A DNA stretch of 64,000 bases, taken from Eublepharis macularius. Taxonomy: Eukaryota > Chordata > Lepidosauria > Squamata > Eublepharidae. Of this stretch, positions 23,680 through 34,212 are shown one piece after another. The position numbers were made by a program, and so were the translations under genes. The first letter of the stretch is position 1. Each line of letters begins with the position of its first letter. The stretch lies in contig NC_072792.1 of assembly GCF_028583425.1 (NCBI RefSeq), positions 157,796,676-157,860,675 on the forward strand. The letters run 5' to 3'. Below the pieces are notes generated by a model. That model did not search any database and was not told the origin of the DNA. It saw only the letters and a program-made list of their open reading frames with translations.

Positions 23680-24065
23680 TCTTTTTTTATAATCAATTTC
23701 ACATTGATTCATCGACCTAACATTGTAATAAAAGGTGCAGTGGGGTCTCTGAATTTCCACTTTTCATTTTTTTAAAAAATAAGTCTCAAACCTTTTTCCT
23801 TTTGTCTTCACAAGGGAAAGAGCTGGAAACTTACTTTTTTAAAAATTGTCAGTTTCACATCGGTGGATTAACCTAATGTAATAAAAGATGCAGCGGCTTG
23901 TCTGAATTTCTAATTTTCATTGCAGAGATAAAAGGAAAAACGTGTATCTCTGCAAGGGATGCAGATAGAGACTTACTTTTTTAATGAAAGCTGGGAATTC
24001 AGAGAATGTACGGCATGTGTTGTTGTAATGGTAGGTTGATCTAGCAATGTGAAATTGACTATTTT
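23680..24065. repeat. Repeat with two direct and one inverted unit
   Basis: Units near 23685-23767 and 23838-23921 are direct copies (ACCTAA..TGTAATAAAAG.TGCAG shared). A unit near 23980-24063 is their inverted counterpart (TCAATTTCACAT as ATGTGAAATTGA). The inner part resembles 10675-10815. A MITE that duplicated one end is a plausible origin. Confidence 0.55.
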
Positions 24066-26360
24066 AGAAAATGGTAAAATCTCTGGTGGCCCAAGGGAAT
24101 GGGAGGTGATCAAGCAAGCAGCACAGTTTGAAAAGTGCTTAGCCGCTGCTGTTCCAGGCTCTGTCCCAATAAATGTTGATTTGCTCCACGGGCACTGGCC
24201 TCTGCCTCCTGACTCAAGGCAGGGCTGCCCAGTTTGGATGGGGGCATGGTACTTAGATATGGGTGGCAAAGCTGTACCCAAACTGATTCTAGTGCTTGGG
24301 GATAAACTGCAAAGAAAATCAGGAACAAGTCAAGAGTGTGTAAAAACCTGAAATTGCTGGAAACTCCCCAAAAGTGATGTACTGCTGTTGTGCTGACAGC
24401 GTTTTTAAAATTTATTTTTCTCCTGTGTGATGGAGCAGCAGAGGCAGCAGGGTTGCTGTTGGGGAGGGCTCCTGCCATGGTGAGACAACTGGCAGCTGTA
24501 CCTGGAGAGCAGGTGCCAGTTGATTGTTCTGAACTCATCCATACACCCATACCAAAAATATTGGCATAGGATTGGGAAAATTAGAAAATATTGCTCTGGC
24601 AAACATGTCCCTGATTTCCCCAGTCTTAGACTGTGTAATTTTCAGCTGGTGGTTTATATCTGAGTGTCTGCATTTTTTTAAAAAAAATGGAGCAGCTCTT
24701 TAGGTCATTTCTGAAGTTTCACAAACACAACAGGAGCTTCCCACCTCCCACTGCAGTCCATTGCTCTTCCTCTGCCCCCATGGGTCAGGGGATCCCAGGA
24801 ACAATGCTGAATGCTATGCAGAGGAGTGGGAGGGGAGAGTCAGTGAAAATTGACCCTCTCTCTTTCATTGGAAAGAAGTGCCTTTCTATTGGTGGGGGAA
24901 AAAAACCTTTGGCTCCACTCTCTTATTTGCCCTTGGTTTGTTTTCTTCATAATAACTAATATTTTTGGAAACCTTGAGCAGTTCCTTTAAAAGAACTTGA
25001 ACAAATCCAGTCTAATAGCAATAATAGCCCTTTGCATAGATGCAGATTCCTTGTTGAAAACAGGTCTGGCCTTATGGGGTATAGTAAAGTAGACAGCCTC
25101 TCAACTGGAAAATAAAAGGGTGTTAATTTCTTTAATAAAATCTCAATGGTTAATTCAACATCTTGTGCATACTACAATTGACTTTGCACACTTAAGTGAT
25201 AGAACGAAAATCTTTCTATATAGCTTCTGTGACTGAATTATGTAAGGTGAACAGATTTGCATATATTTGCCTGGCTTGAATAATTCTTCAGCTTCTGCTA
25301 GGCTTTGGGCAGGGCAAAAACCTATGCAAGCCCGAGAGACCTAGTTTCCTGCCAGCTGAAAGTTGTCTCTGCTTTGGGAAAAGCTTCAAGGGACTAGCAA
25401 CTTACTTTAGAAAATGAAGTAACAATCTGAATTGTCCAAATGCTGTTCTGTGCCTAATGTCATCATCCATATGGTAGTAGAGCTTTGCACAAATCATAGC
25501 ATAAGCAAAGCCCTGCCCGCCACAGCTTATCTCATCCAAACTAAGATGCTGTGGCTGCATTTATCTTGCCTACATTTCTGTAGTTAGAGCATTTTCATCA
25601 GCTTGACTTTAGTATTAACCTTTAGTTTTCCTGAGCTTGATATTGGTTTTCTGAACAACATGGCCATGCAGATTTTTGTTTGTTTGTCTGTCTAAGTGGA
25701 CTTTAGTACTATCATTGTTGGTCTCAGTAGTAAATAGCGGAAGGTTTTTTAATCTCCATGTTAAACAAGATCAGCAAAATTCCACCTGTAGTTGTCTGAC
25801 CAAAGGTCACTAGGCAGAATTTTGGTGAGTATGCAAAATTGTTTAGACTCATTGAGTTGGACCCAGTACCTAAAAAACAGCTATATTGTGTGCCTTGTGA
25901 TAACTGTGCTAACATCAGCTAAGCTTAGAACATCAGCAATGTCTGAACTGCAAAAACACATATTCAGACCTGTACTCACAATTGTGAATCTTTCTCTGCT
26001 ATTTATGACACACCAGCATCTGAATTCTTTTACGATAGCAATGTCGAGTGCCTTCAGTATGGAAGATACTGGATTCTCCCTGGCCATGAGCAATTTGGCA
26101 GAGAAAAGTCCTGCCTCCCACAGGCTGAAGGACCTAGTAAGTGTCGCTCCTTCTGGGAAATGGTCGTTGCAGAAGATTCTGTGTTTATCATGAGCAACTT
26201 CTCTAGGAAGACACTGCCAGGTAACAAGTGGAGCCTTGTGCTTCCTACCTGGTATAGGGACGGATGTTGGTGACCAGACAGAAACAAGTAGGCAACAGAT
26301 ATCACTCAAGCAGCCAGTTGACACTCCAGATTTTAAAAGACGCACAGATTTGTTTTGCAA
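24066..26360. other. Intronic sequence with an unexplained two-strand open stretch
   Basis: The plus strand is open at 25792-26193 (133 codons) and the minus strand at 25881-26360 (159 codons). I recognise no protein family in either. No splice context or codon bias visible by eye supports a gene. Confidence 0.35.
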
Positions 26361-26361
26361 G

Positions 26362-26535
26362 ACTCAAGTCCAGCGGCACCTTAAACACCCACAAGGTGTT
26401 TCCCGGGTATAAGCTTTCAGAAGTCAAAGCTCCCTTTGTCAGAGAAAGCTTATGCCCTGGAAATCTGGCTGGTCTTTAAGGTGCCACTGGATGCAAATCC
26501 TGCTCCTCTACTGCAGACCAGCATGGTTACCCACC
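26362..26535 (+). repeat. Hairpin retroposon, subfamily 2
   Basis: Left arm 'AAGTCCAGCGGCACCTTAAA' ... 'GGGTATAAGCTTTCAGAAGT', centre near 'CCCTTTGTCAGAGAAAGC', right arm 'TATGCCCTGGAAATCTGG' ... 'TCTTTAAGGTGCCACTGG', then the tail 'CTACTGCAGACCAGCATGGT'. The second half of the hairpin has a deletion. Confidence 0.8.
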
Positions 26536-26885
26536 TGAAGATTTGTTTTGTTGATGACTGTAACCAGTTACATAGAACTTTCCCCCTTGTCTTTGACTGC
26601 ATTTTAAAAAAAAATTAGCCTTCATCCTTAATCTGCTTCACATTCACACAATTAAAATCTCATCAGGCACATGTCCCAGCAGATGCAGGGTCCTTAAGTA
26701 TCTTACTTGGGTACTTTAATCAGTCAGTAACTCTTTTGCATCAGGTTCCATTATGCAGAAGGCACATTGGCCTCTTACGTGGAACAGGGCTTTTGTGTGT
26801 GTTGGCCCCACATTTGTGAAATGCCCTTCCTCATGAGATTCACATTATTCCAGATTTTTGGAAAACTTCTTACTTCAAAATAGTA

Positions 26886-27093
26886 AAGAGTCCAATAGTA
26901 CCTTTAAGACTAACCAACTTTATTGTAGCATAAGCTTTCGAAAACCACAGCCCCCCTTCGTCAGATGCACCTGGCGAGAGAGCTGTGGTTCTCGAAAGCT
27001 TATGCCACAATGAAGTTGGTTAGTCTTAAAGGTGCTGCTGGACTCTTTGCTATTTTGTGACTACAGACTAACACTGCAAACTCCTCTGGATCT
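26886..27093 (+). repeat. Hairpin retroposon, subfamily 1, full length
   Basis: Left arm (26886 onward, GAGTCCAATAGTACCTTTAA; TTTATTGTAGCATAAGCTTT) and right arm (GAAAGCTTATGCCACAATGA ... CTTAAAGGTGCTGCTGGACT) pair around a diverged centre near 26960-26985. The tail 'CTACAGACTAACACTGCAAA' ends at CTCTGGATCT. Confidence 0.9.
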
Positions 27094-27164
27094 TCTTCTT
27101 TCAAGTTAGTCTTTTAACTGATTGATTACTGGTCTTTTCTCATTGCCGTTATCATTTTTATCAT

Positions 27165-27410
27165 TGCCAGTGCTGATCTGGGTGGTTTGGGCAGCCCAAT
27201 CTTGTCACCTTTTAGAAACTAAGCAGGGTTGACACTGGTCAGTATTTGGATGGGAAACTACCATCCAGAGTAGGGTTGGTACGCAGAGGCAGGCGGGGGC
27301 AAACCAGTGTAGAAAGTCTCTTGCCCTGAAAATGCTACGGGGGCGTGGGGGTCGCCATACGTTGGTTGCAACTTGCTGGCACAGGAAAAAGATCATTGCC
27401 ATAATGTTTT
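27165..27410 (+). repeat. 5S-rRNA-derived SINE with BovB-like tail
   Basis: The head follows 5S rRNA: 'GAAACTAAGCAGGGTTGACA' (box A region) and 'AGTATTTGGATGGGAAACTA' (box C region). The tail 'GGGGGTCGCCATACGTTGGT..AACTTGCTGGCAC' matches the BovB 3' terminal style. It is not a functional 5S gene because it is diverged and fused to a SINE body. Confidence 0.9.
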
Positions 27411-28987
27411 ATAACATATTTTATTGTTTTTAAAAATTACTTTAAATTATGTATATTCTTGTTTTGTACTGGGCTTTGAAATTGTTAGAAAGCAGCTTAT
27501 AAAGTAAATAAGTAATAGCCCAGAAACACAAAGCTGCACATGAAACATATGTTAATGAAATTGTGTTCCACGAAGTTCGAGATTGCTGGATATTTAGCCG
27601 ACAACTCCTCCAACATCACACTTGCCTTAAAAGGCTGAATCTTTTCTCTTAGAGATACCATTCAGGCACAATATTTCTGCTGTCCCCTCCCTTGGGAAAA
27701 CCCTTATCTGTTTCCTGCATCTGTCACCCATCCCTCTTTATGAATGGAAAAGCAAGTTACTAATGTTTTGTGGCTGTTAGCAATTAATTTCCTTTGTCCA
27801 GATCTTGGAGGGCCTAGACTCCTTCAATGGTTGGGGGGGGGGGGGGAGCGAAATCTTCCCGTAACTTCTTGAGCAACCCTTTACTCATGACAATAAATAT
27901 AAATATGTTCTGGCACCCAGCATCTTTTTTTTTAAAATGAAAAATGTTGCTGGACGGTCTTATAAAACAACTAAAATCCTAGCCTCTGCCAACATGAGTG
28001 GGGAAGAAAGCCAGCAGAGAGGCTAAAACAGGGGAATCTGTCCACAACTATTTGCTTTCAGTGTGCAGAGTATTTAGGTGAGGAATGCATAGAAATATCT
28101 CCTTGCTTATTACACAATAACCTTTTCTTCTTCGGGTTCGGAAGCTGACTTAACGGTGTTGTGTTTTCTTTTGCTGTCTATTGTACAGAAGTTTATCTTG
28201 GTCTAAGTCACTAACCATAATAATACTTGGCATTTATAAAGCATTTTTTAGATAGTCAGATGCTTCATGTACATTAACTTGGTGATCTTTATAATGAATG
28301 GTACAACCAAAGCATGACATTGGAGAGTTTGGAGTTCAAATTTCCTCAGCTCAGATCTTCTAGACTAATTGTGTGCTGATCCTAAACCTTTTGAAGGTTT
28401 GAGCTCTGCTTGTGATTAGCTCAGCTGTAACGTTTAGTCCTCCTTTCCTTGTATACTTTTACTTGGTGGTGGTGCTGCTGCTGACTTCATTAAGCAGCAA
28501 CAGTGTCCCAGGTACTAGGATCTTTTAGAAGCCCTGGGAAACAACCATTCTTGTAAGAGGCTGAAAACCCCAATAAAAAGAAACCACAGTTCCCAGAGAT
28601 CCTGACTACAAACTTTATTGCCGCAACGTTCAAGAACCACGTCAAGGGTGCCACAGCAGTAAAGTGAATTGGGAATGGAATGGAATGGAAGATTTCCAGG
28701 CTGTATTGAACCTCCAGTCATGCTGGGAGCTTGATGAGAGCTGAAGTTTGAAAAGAGCCTGAGTTTCAAATAAGGTACTTGAGATTGATCTGGATGGGAC
28801 CCAAATTAGCTCATTTTAGATTAGCCTATTCTAGATGTAACTTGGGCTGTTCAGTCACTGCTTGCAATAAACCTATAAAGAAGGCATCATTCCCAAACTG
28901 CAGATTGGAGAGAATGGATTATACGTATGAGTTATGTGAGTTGCCTATATCTGCCTATTAAATTAATGGTTGATGTGACATTTGATA
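27411..28987. other. Intronic sequence, minor pieces only
   Basis: A LINE-like 3' end occurs near 27420-27515, a G homopolymer near 27832-27847, an MIR-like scrap near 28225-28290 and three GGAAT repeats near 28674-28690. No exon is evident. Confidence 0.5.
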
Positions 28988-28989
28988 AT

Positions 28990-29205
28990 GAGCGCCGAAG
29001 TGGTGTAGTGTTTAGAGTGACAAATTAAGATCTGGGATTGCATCCCCACTCTGCCATGGAAGCTTGCTGGGTGACCCCAAACTCTTAGCCTAACCTACCT
29101 CACAGGGTTGTTGTGAGATAAAATGGAGGAAAGGAGAACAATGTAAGCTGCTTTGGGGCCCCACTGGGGAGAAAGAAGGGATATAAATAAAGTAAAATAA
29201 ACAAT
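28990..29205 (+). repeat. tRNA-derived SINE, type I, full length
   Basis: Head 'GAAGTGGTGTAGTGTTTAGA' and B-box-like 'GGGATTGCATCCCCACTCTG' are followed by 'CCATGGAAGCTTGCTGGGTG' and 'TACCTCACAGGGTTGTTGTG'. The tail is 'GGGATATAAATAAAGTAAAA'. This copy defines the family in the window. Confidence 0.9.
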
Positions 29206-29967
29206 ACATTTGGAACCACCAATTTCCAGCTTGCTCATGGTCACTACCAGCGTTCAGGATGTAGATTGGCTAATGTTCTTCTTTCATACGATCTCTGCCA
29301 ATTTGGGCTACAGATGTCCAATGACTTTTGGACAATCCAGTGAAATTCAGTGTAATTGTTTTTGCTTTTGAATACCAGGAAGGCAACAGATACAATACCA
29401 GGTCTTCCAAGGACCATCTCTCCCCAAAAGCCATGTGGAGCTATATAGAATTTATGCAGGTACACACTTTTGACTTTGAGCAACTCCTAATAATTGGGTT
29501 TGATTGGGAGAAGTTTTTGGTGTCCACATAGAAAATAATTGCATATTGCCGCATTCTGTGAGATGGAAAATATAAAAATAATGAAACGGTTGAGTGGAGC
29601 TTTGCTAATACGCAAAATCATTTTATATTTTAAAAAATCAAATGCATCTTATAGCAAATTATTTTCCTTATAATATATCATTTGTCAGTGACTGGGGAAA
29701 ATCTCCTGTGTTTTAGAGTAAGTGAGGTAGGAGTATATTCAAGCAATTCGTCAACTGACAAAACAATCCATTAATCTCAATCAAGGAGTCAACTAGAGGT
29801 GGAGTTAGGAGCCAATGTAGAATGGGTGTCTGAATAACTTAGAGGCTCTTATCCTTGCTTCTGTGTTCGTCTCAGGTGATGGTTACTAATAACCTAGTCA
29901 TTATCTTCTCCATTCAGCCACTGTCCTGCTTCTGTTAGAAGATTTCTTTTATCTTCAGGATTGTGAA
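29206..29967. other. Intronic sequence, nothing recognised
   Basis: No repeat or coding signal that I can name. Confidence 0.5.
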
Positions 29968-30155
29968 CTATACCTATGTGCCATCAAGTCACAACAGACT
30001 TGTAGCAACCTCAGCCAAGGGGATTTAAAGCAAATGGAGAAGTTGAGGTGGTTTGCCATTGCCTTTCTCTGCAGTCTTCTTTGATGCTTTCCCATCCAAG
30101 TACAGGCCCTGCTTAGCTTCTGAGATCAGGCTATACCACATCTCAAGCATTGAAC
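29968..30155 (-). repeat. 5S-rRNA-derived SINE with BovB-like tail
   Basis: On the minus strand: 5S-like 'GAAGCTAAGCAGGGCCTGTA' and 'CTTGGATGGGAAAGCATC', then 'AGGCAATGGCAAACCACCTC', ending with the BovB-type 'TTGTGACTTGATGGCACATA'. Confidence 0.88.
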
Positions 30156-30189
30156 TATAGGATCATGTTTTATTCCTCTATGATAACAG

Positions 30190-30415
30190 AAATATTTAGC
30201 ATTTATGTGCTTGCTTTAATGGTCAGAGCACTTTACATATATTATCATAAGTCATCTTTATAAAGCAGCCCAGTGTCCTTCTCCACATTTTGCAGATGGG
30301 ACTCTAAAGAAGATAGAATGGCTTGTTTAAAGTCATTTAATGAGTGTGTGATTGAAATGAGATTTGAAGTCTGCTAGATTACAGGTAATTCTTTGGCTAC
30401 TGTACTGCTCCAGCT
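30190..30415 (-). repeat. MIR-like CORE-SINE remnant
   Basis: Read on the minus strand, the layout is tRNA-like head, 'AAATGACTTTAAACAAGCCA', 'CATCTGCAAAATGTGGAG' and 'AAGTGCTCTGACCATTAAAG', the order found in MIR elements. Strongly diverged, as expected of an old amniote SINE. Confidence 0.55.
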
Positions 30416-30914
30416 TTTCTGTATCACAACTGTTGCCATACCTTGTCACTCCTTCTTATTAAGACTCCGTCTGGAAGATGCTGTTCTCTTTACATCCATT
30501 GCTGTAGTCCTTGACCTACAAGAAAGAAACTGCTGAACTTTTCTTGTCCCTTATTCCTTCAATCAGAATGCTTCTCATAAAATCTCCTTTCTTTCCTGTT
30601 GGCATGATCACATGCCTCTCTTATAGACATGCTCACATGGTTCCTGGAACAGGCATTGAGAAATTAGAATCTGTCACAGGATCAGGTGTGTTTTTCTGCT
30701 TATGTGCATATTTCACCCATCCCATTCTTCCTGAGATCACTGTTGTGGGTGGTCATTCCTGTCTCTACCAGGAACATATCCCTATATGCTTCTAATGCCA
30801 TTTGATTTAAAACCATGTTCTCAAAGTGAGTGTAACAATACATCTAGACTCATTTTAACCAGAGTTTGCAACAATCAATTAACAGTGGAAAACAGCCTTT
30901 AGTTAGCAAAATCT

Positions 30915-31005
30915 GAGCAAGGCTGTTAATGATAGACTTTTTGGAGGTCATTAATTCATAGGATCATTATAAGTTGGAATCAGCTTGATGACTTATAACA
31001 CACAT
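30915..31005 (+). mobile_element. BovB/RTE 3' terminal fragment
   Basis: 'GTTAATGATAGACTTTTTGG' and 'GGAATCAGCTTGATGACTTA' parallel the 1880-1975 segment of the first BovB copy. A CR1 fragment follows directly. Confidence 0.7.
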
Positions 31006-32232
31006 GCATGGATAGAGCATCAGGGAGCTGTTGCTGGGAAGATATTAGAGCAGATTTTAAAGGGATCGACCTGTAAGCATCTGAAGGACGGCTTAGTGAT
31101 CCGAGGAAGACAACATGGTTTTGTCCCCAACAGATCTTGTCAGACCAACCTTGTTTCCTTCTTTGATCGAGTAATGAGCTTACTGGATCGTGGGAACTCT
31201 GTCAGTGTGATTTATCTGGATTTCAGTAAAGCTTTTGATAAGGTCCCCCATGACATTCTGATGGGTAAACTGGAAGACTGCGGACTGGACTATAGGATAG
31301 TTCGGTGGATACGGAACAGGTTAGAGGACCACACCCAAAGAGTAGTGGTCAGTGGCATTTCATCAGATTGGAGGGAGGTGTCCAGTGGGGTGCCACAGGC
31401 CTGGTACTTTCAGTATTTTTATCAATGAACTGGATGAAGGGGTAAATGGGCTACTCATTAAATTTGCTGATGATACCAAATTGGGAGGAGTGGCAAACAC
31501 CCAAGAAGATGGAGTTAAAATTCAAAAAAGACCTGAATACTCTAGAGAAGTGGGCGGTTGTGAACAGGATGCAATTCAACATAGATAAGTGCACAGTATT
31601 ACATCTGGGCCACAAAAATGTGAAGCACAAATACAGGATGGGGGATACACTTCTGGGTAGTAGCGTATGCAAAAGAGATCTTGGAGTAAGAGTGGACTGT
31701 AAACTAAATATGAGCAGTCAGTATGATGCGGTGGCAAAAAAGGCAAACTCAGTCTTCGGTTGTATCAAAAGGGCCATTGCATCAAAATTGCAGAAGGTCA
31801 TAGTCCCTTTCTATACTGCCTTGGTCAGGCCACACCTGACGAAGGTGTGCAGTTCTGGAGGCCCCACTTCAAAATGAATGTGGACAAAATTGAGAGGGTG
31901 CAGAAGAGAGCAACGAGAATGATCAGTCATTTGGAGGAGGGCAAGGAGCTGTTCCAGTTGGCAGCAGAGGCTGCTAGAACTCGAAGCAATGGGCTTAAAT
32001 TACATGCAGAAAGGTACTGGCTGGATATTAGGAAAAACTTTTTCACGGTCAGAGTAGTTAAAAGGTGGAATCAGCTGCCTAGGGAGGTGGTGAGCTCCCC
32101 TTTGCTGACAGTTTTCAAGAAGAGGCTGGATGAATATTTGTCAGAGATGCTTTAGGCTAATCCTGCATTGGGCAGGGGGTTGGGCTAGAAGGTCTGTATG
32201 GTCCCTTCCAACTCTGTAATTCTGTGATTCTG
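31006..32232 (+). pseudogene. CR1 LINE, 3' half of ORF2, frameshifted
   Basis: The reverse-transcriptase domain reads SVIYLDFSKAFDKVPHDIL (31.2 kb) in one frame to about 31428. A small deletion near 31400 moves the catalytic LLIKFADDTKLGG to a second frame. The thumb region (KCTVLHLGHKNVKHKYRMG) is in a third, and the end (KIERVQKRATRMISHLEEG ... FKKRLDEYLSEML, stop at 32153) in another. The 3' UTR ends with GGTCCCTTCCAACTCTG and ATTCTGTGATTCTGTG. It is 5'-truncated, without the endonuclease, and cannot encode a working protein. Confidence 0.92.
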
Positions 32233-32469
32233 TGTGAATGCACACACAGGCAAGGAATGGAATGGGGAGGAAATCTATATGGTATTACAGCCTCTCTTGA
32301 TCTCAAAATCCTGGGTCCTTATACATTCAAATTGGTCTACAGTCTTAGTACAGGAGGTTTCCACTTTTCCACCCAGGTGCATTTTTCCCTCCTGTCTTTC
32401 TTTTTTCAATGTGATTATTCTCCCCTTTTTTTTGATGCATATGCATTGGTTCTGTGCTTTAGGAAGAGG

Positions 32470-32630
32470 CTGCTGGTCAGCATTACAGCATATGCTTTGT
32501 ATGTAAAAGGTAAAGTCCTTTGCATTTCCAGGTAAAGAATTACATGTAACAGGTGTTGGGCAGGGACTCTCTATCTGAAGACCCTAAAAGCCTTGCCAAA
32601 GTACACAACACTGGATGAACCGATGTCTGA
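32470..32630 (+). repeat. tRNA-derived SINE, type II, degraded
   Basis: 'GCATATGCTTTGTATGTAAA', 'CATTTCCAGGTAAAGAATT' and 'GGATGAACCGATGTCTGATT' are recognisable against 17222. Heavily mutated. Confidence 0.55.
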
Positions 32631-32639
32631 TTCCTTTTG

Positions 32640-34079
32640 AGAATGTTGATGCGTGTGCATTGCCTTCTTCCCGCCCACCCTTTCTCCTACATCTACCTTT
32701 TTGTCCATATCTGGAATGATGTTCCTGTCACTTTCATGCTTCTTGCTTCTCGGTGGAACAAATGAGATGGTTTTCCAGCTTGTTCCCTAAATAAACAACC
32801 TGACCCTCATTACACATTTGCCTGATACCTGTTGGATAATAAATGCTTTAAATATGCATGTGAAGTAAGCATGATCCGTTTTGGTTTGTTTTTGTTCTTA
32901 TTTTATATTTACTCCCACATGAACTATTTTAAATGAATGTAAATGTTTCAGAAGCTGTTTTTAATCAAATAAGGCCGTCTATGACTAGGCAGGGTTGATG
33001 CAGTTTGTAGCCACTTCTGGGAGTAGAACAGAATGCTTCTCGGTATAGAGCTGGGTCGTGTTGCTGTTGCCAGAAATTGGCTCTCTTGTGTTTGTGTCTT
33101 GGGTTGCTATGCCGTGCAGTTGTTTTGAGAACATTCAAAACTGACTGGTTCTAGTCAGCTCTGCCCTGTTATTAATAATAAAATATAAAGGTGCTGTTTT
33201 CAGTGTTGAATATCTTACTAGGATTTCTTGGAAATAATTGATACAGCAATATTTAAGGTGCCTAATTTTGCAAAGAAAAGCAAAGCAAAGCAAAACTTGT
33301 TTATTTTTAGGAACTGCACTGTTTAAACTGATTGATTAAAATATATCTGATTTTAACCCACAGGTTTTTTAAAAAACAAGTCAATCATTTGTAATGCAAG
33401 TATTACTAAAATTGGGTTTTTTTCCCAGTTTAGGTCACTCTTGTGTTGGGAGGAGTGCATAGTCTAAAACATTGCTCACTGTGACATGTATAAGAAGCAT
33501 CTAAAAAGAGAGTCCTTATTTATTTATTTTTTTAAAAAAATCACTTTCTCCATATGCAGATTTAATCCATTAGTTACTCAACTGTCAATGCAAATCCTAT
33601 ATGGAGTTACTCCAGTCGAAGCCCATTGATTTCAGTGTGGTTAGACTGGCCTTAACTGTATAGGATTGCACTTTGGAACCTCGTACAATTAAGAGTTCTT
33701 TAATCCAGTGACAACCCAAATTTGTTAATCTGTTTATATTTCTGCTCTTCTTTCAAAAGCTCAGCTCATGTGGGTCTCCTTTTGGTTTCTTATCCAGTCC
33801 TTGGGTTGGATGTTCAGGTGGTGAAAAAAGAAGGGTGGAGTCCCCTTTGACCACCAAAAGAGCCATGCTGTGGATCCTGAGATCTTCAAGGTCAAAGCCA
33901 TATAGGATGAGGGATGTAGTAAGGAGGGGATCTAAGTTAAATTGAGTGAAAAAGTGGCTGGATCCAACCCGTTGATTAGACTGACGCCAACCTAGCTTCA
34001 ACAGTGCTATGCTATCAGATGCCTACAGACCATTTGCTGGGCCTTCATTTGTGTCTATCTCTGTCTTCGTTTTATCTAG
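32640..34079. other. LATS2: Intronic sequence upstream of the UBA exon
   Basis: A repeat fragment near 33575-33675 (related to 9930-9990) and AAAGC pentamers near 33278 are the only named pieces. The last bases before 34080 form a polypyrimidine tract and AG acceptor (GTCTTCGTTTTATCTAG). Confidence 0.6.
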
Positions 34080-34212
34080 GAGATGGCAATAAGAGCTCTC
34101 AAACAGACTGGCAGCAGAAGCATAGAAGCAGCTTTGGAATACATTAGCAAGATGGGATACTTAGACCCTAGAAATGAACAAATAGTCCGTGTAATCAAGC
34201 AGACTTCTCCAG
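34080..34212 (+). CDS. LATS2: LATS2 exon: C-terminal part of UBA domain
   Basis: Starts in phase 0 after the acceptor at 34078-34079 and encodes [20 protein letters not shown] followed by [14 protein letters not shown] and the IKQTSP end. This is the second half of the ubiquitin-associated fold. The donor GTAAGT begins at 34213, leaving one base of a Gly codon. Confidence 0.97.

Larger units (their letters stand above)
1..34079 (+). other. LATS2: LATS2 intron (left part beyond window)
   Basis: No exon-like conserved coding sequence was found left of the acceptor at 34078-34079. That acceptor opens an exon in the middle of the UBA domain, so the window begins inside the intron separating it from the previous coding exon. 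The intron is over 34 kb and consists largely of transposable-element remnants, listed separately. The LATS2 N-terminus, including the first half of the UBA domain, must lie outside the window. Confidence 0.8.

Noticed and set aside
27165..27290. Possible 5S rRNA gene
   Set aside because: Only partly similar to 5S, diverged, and fused to a SINE tail present in other copies.
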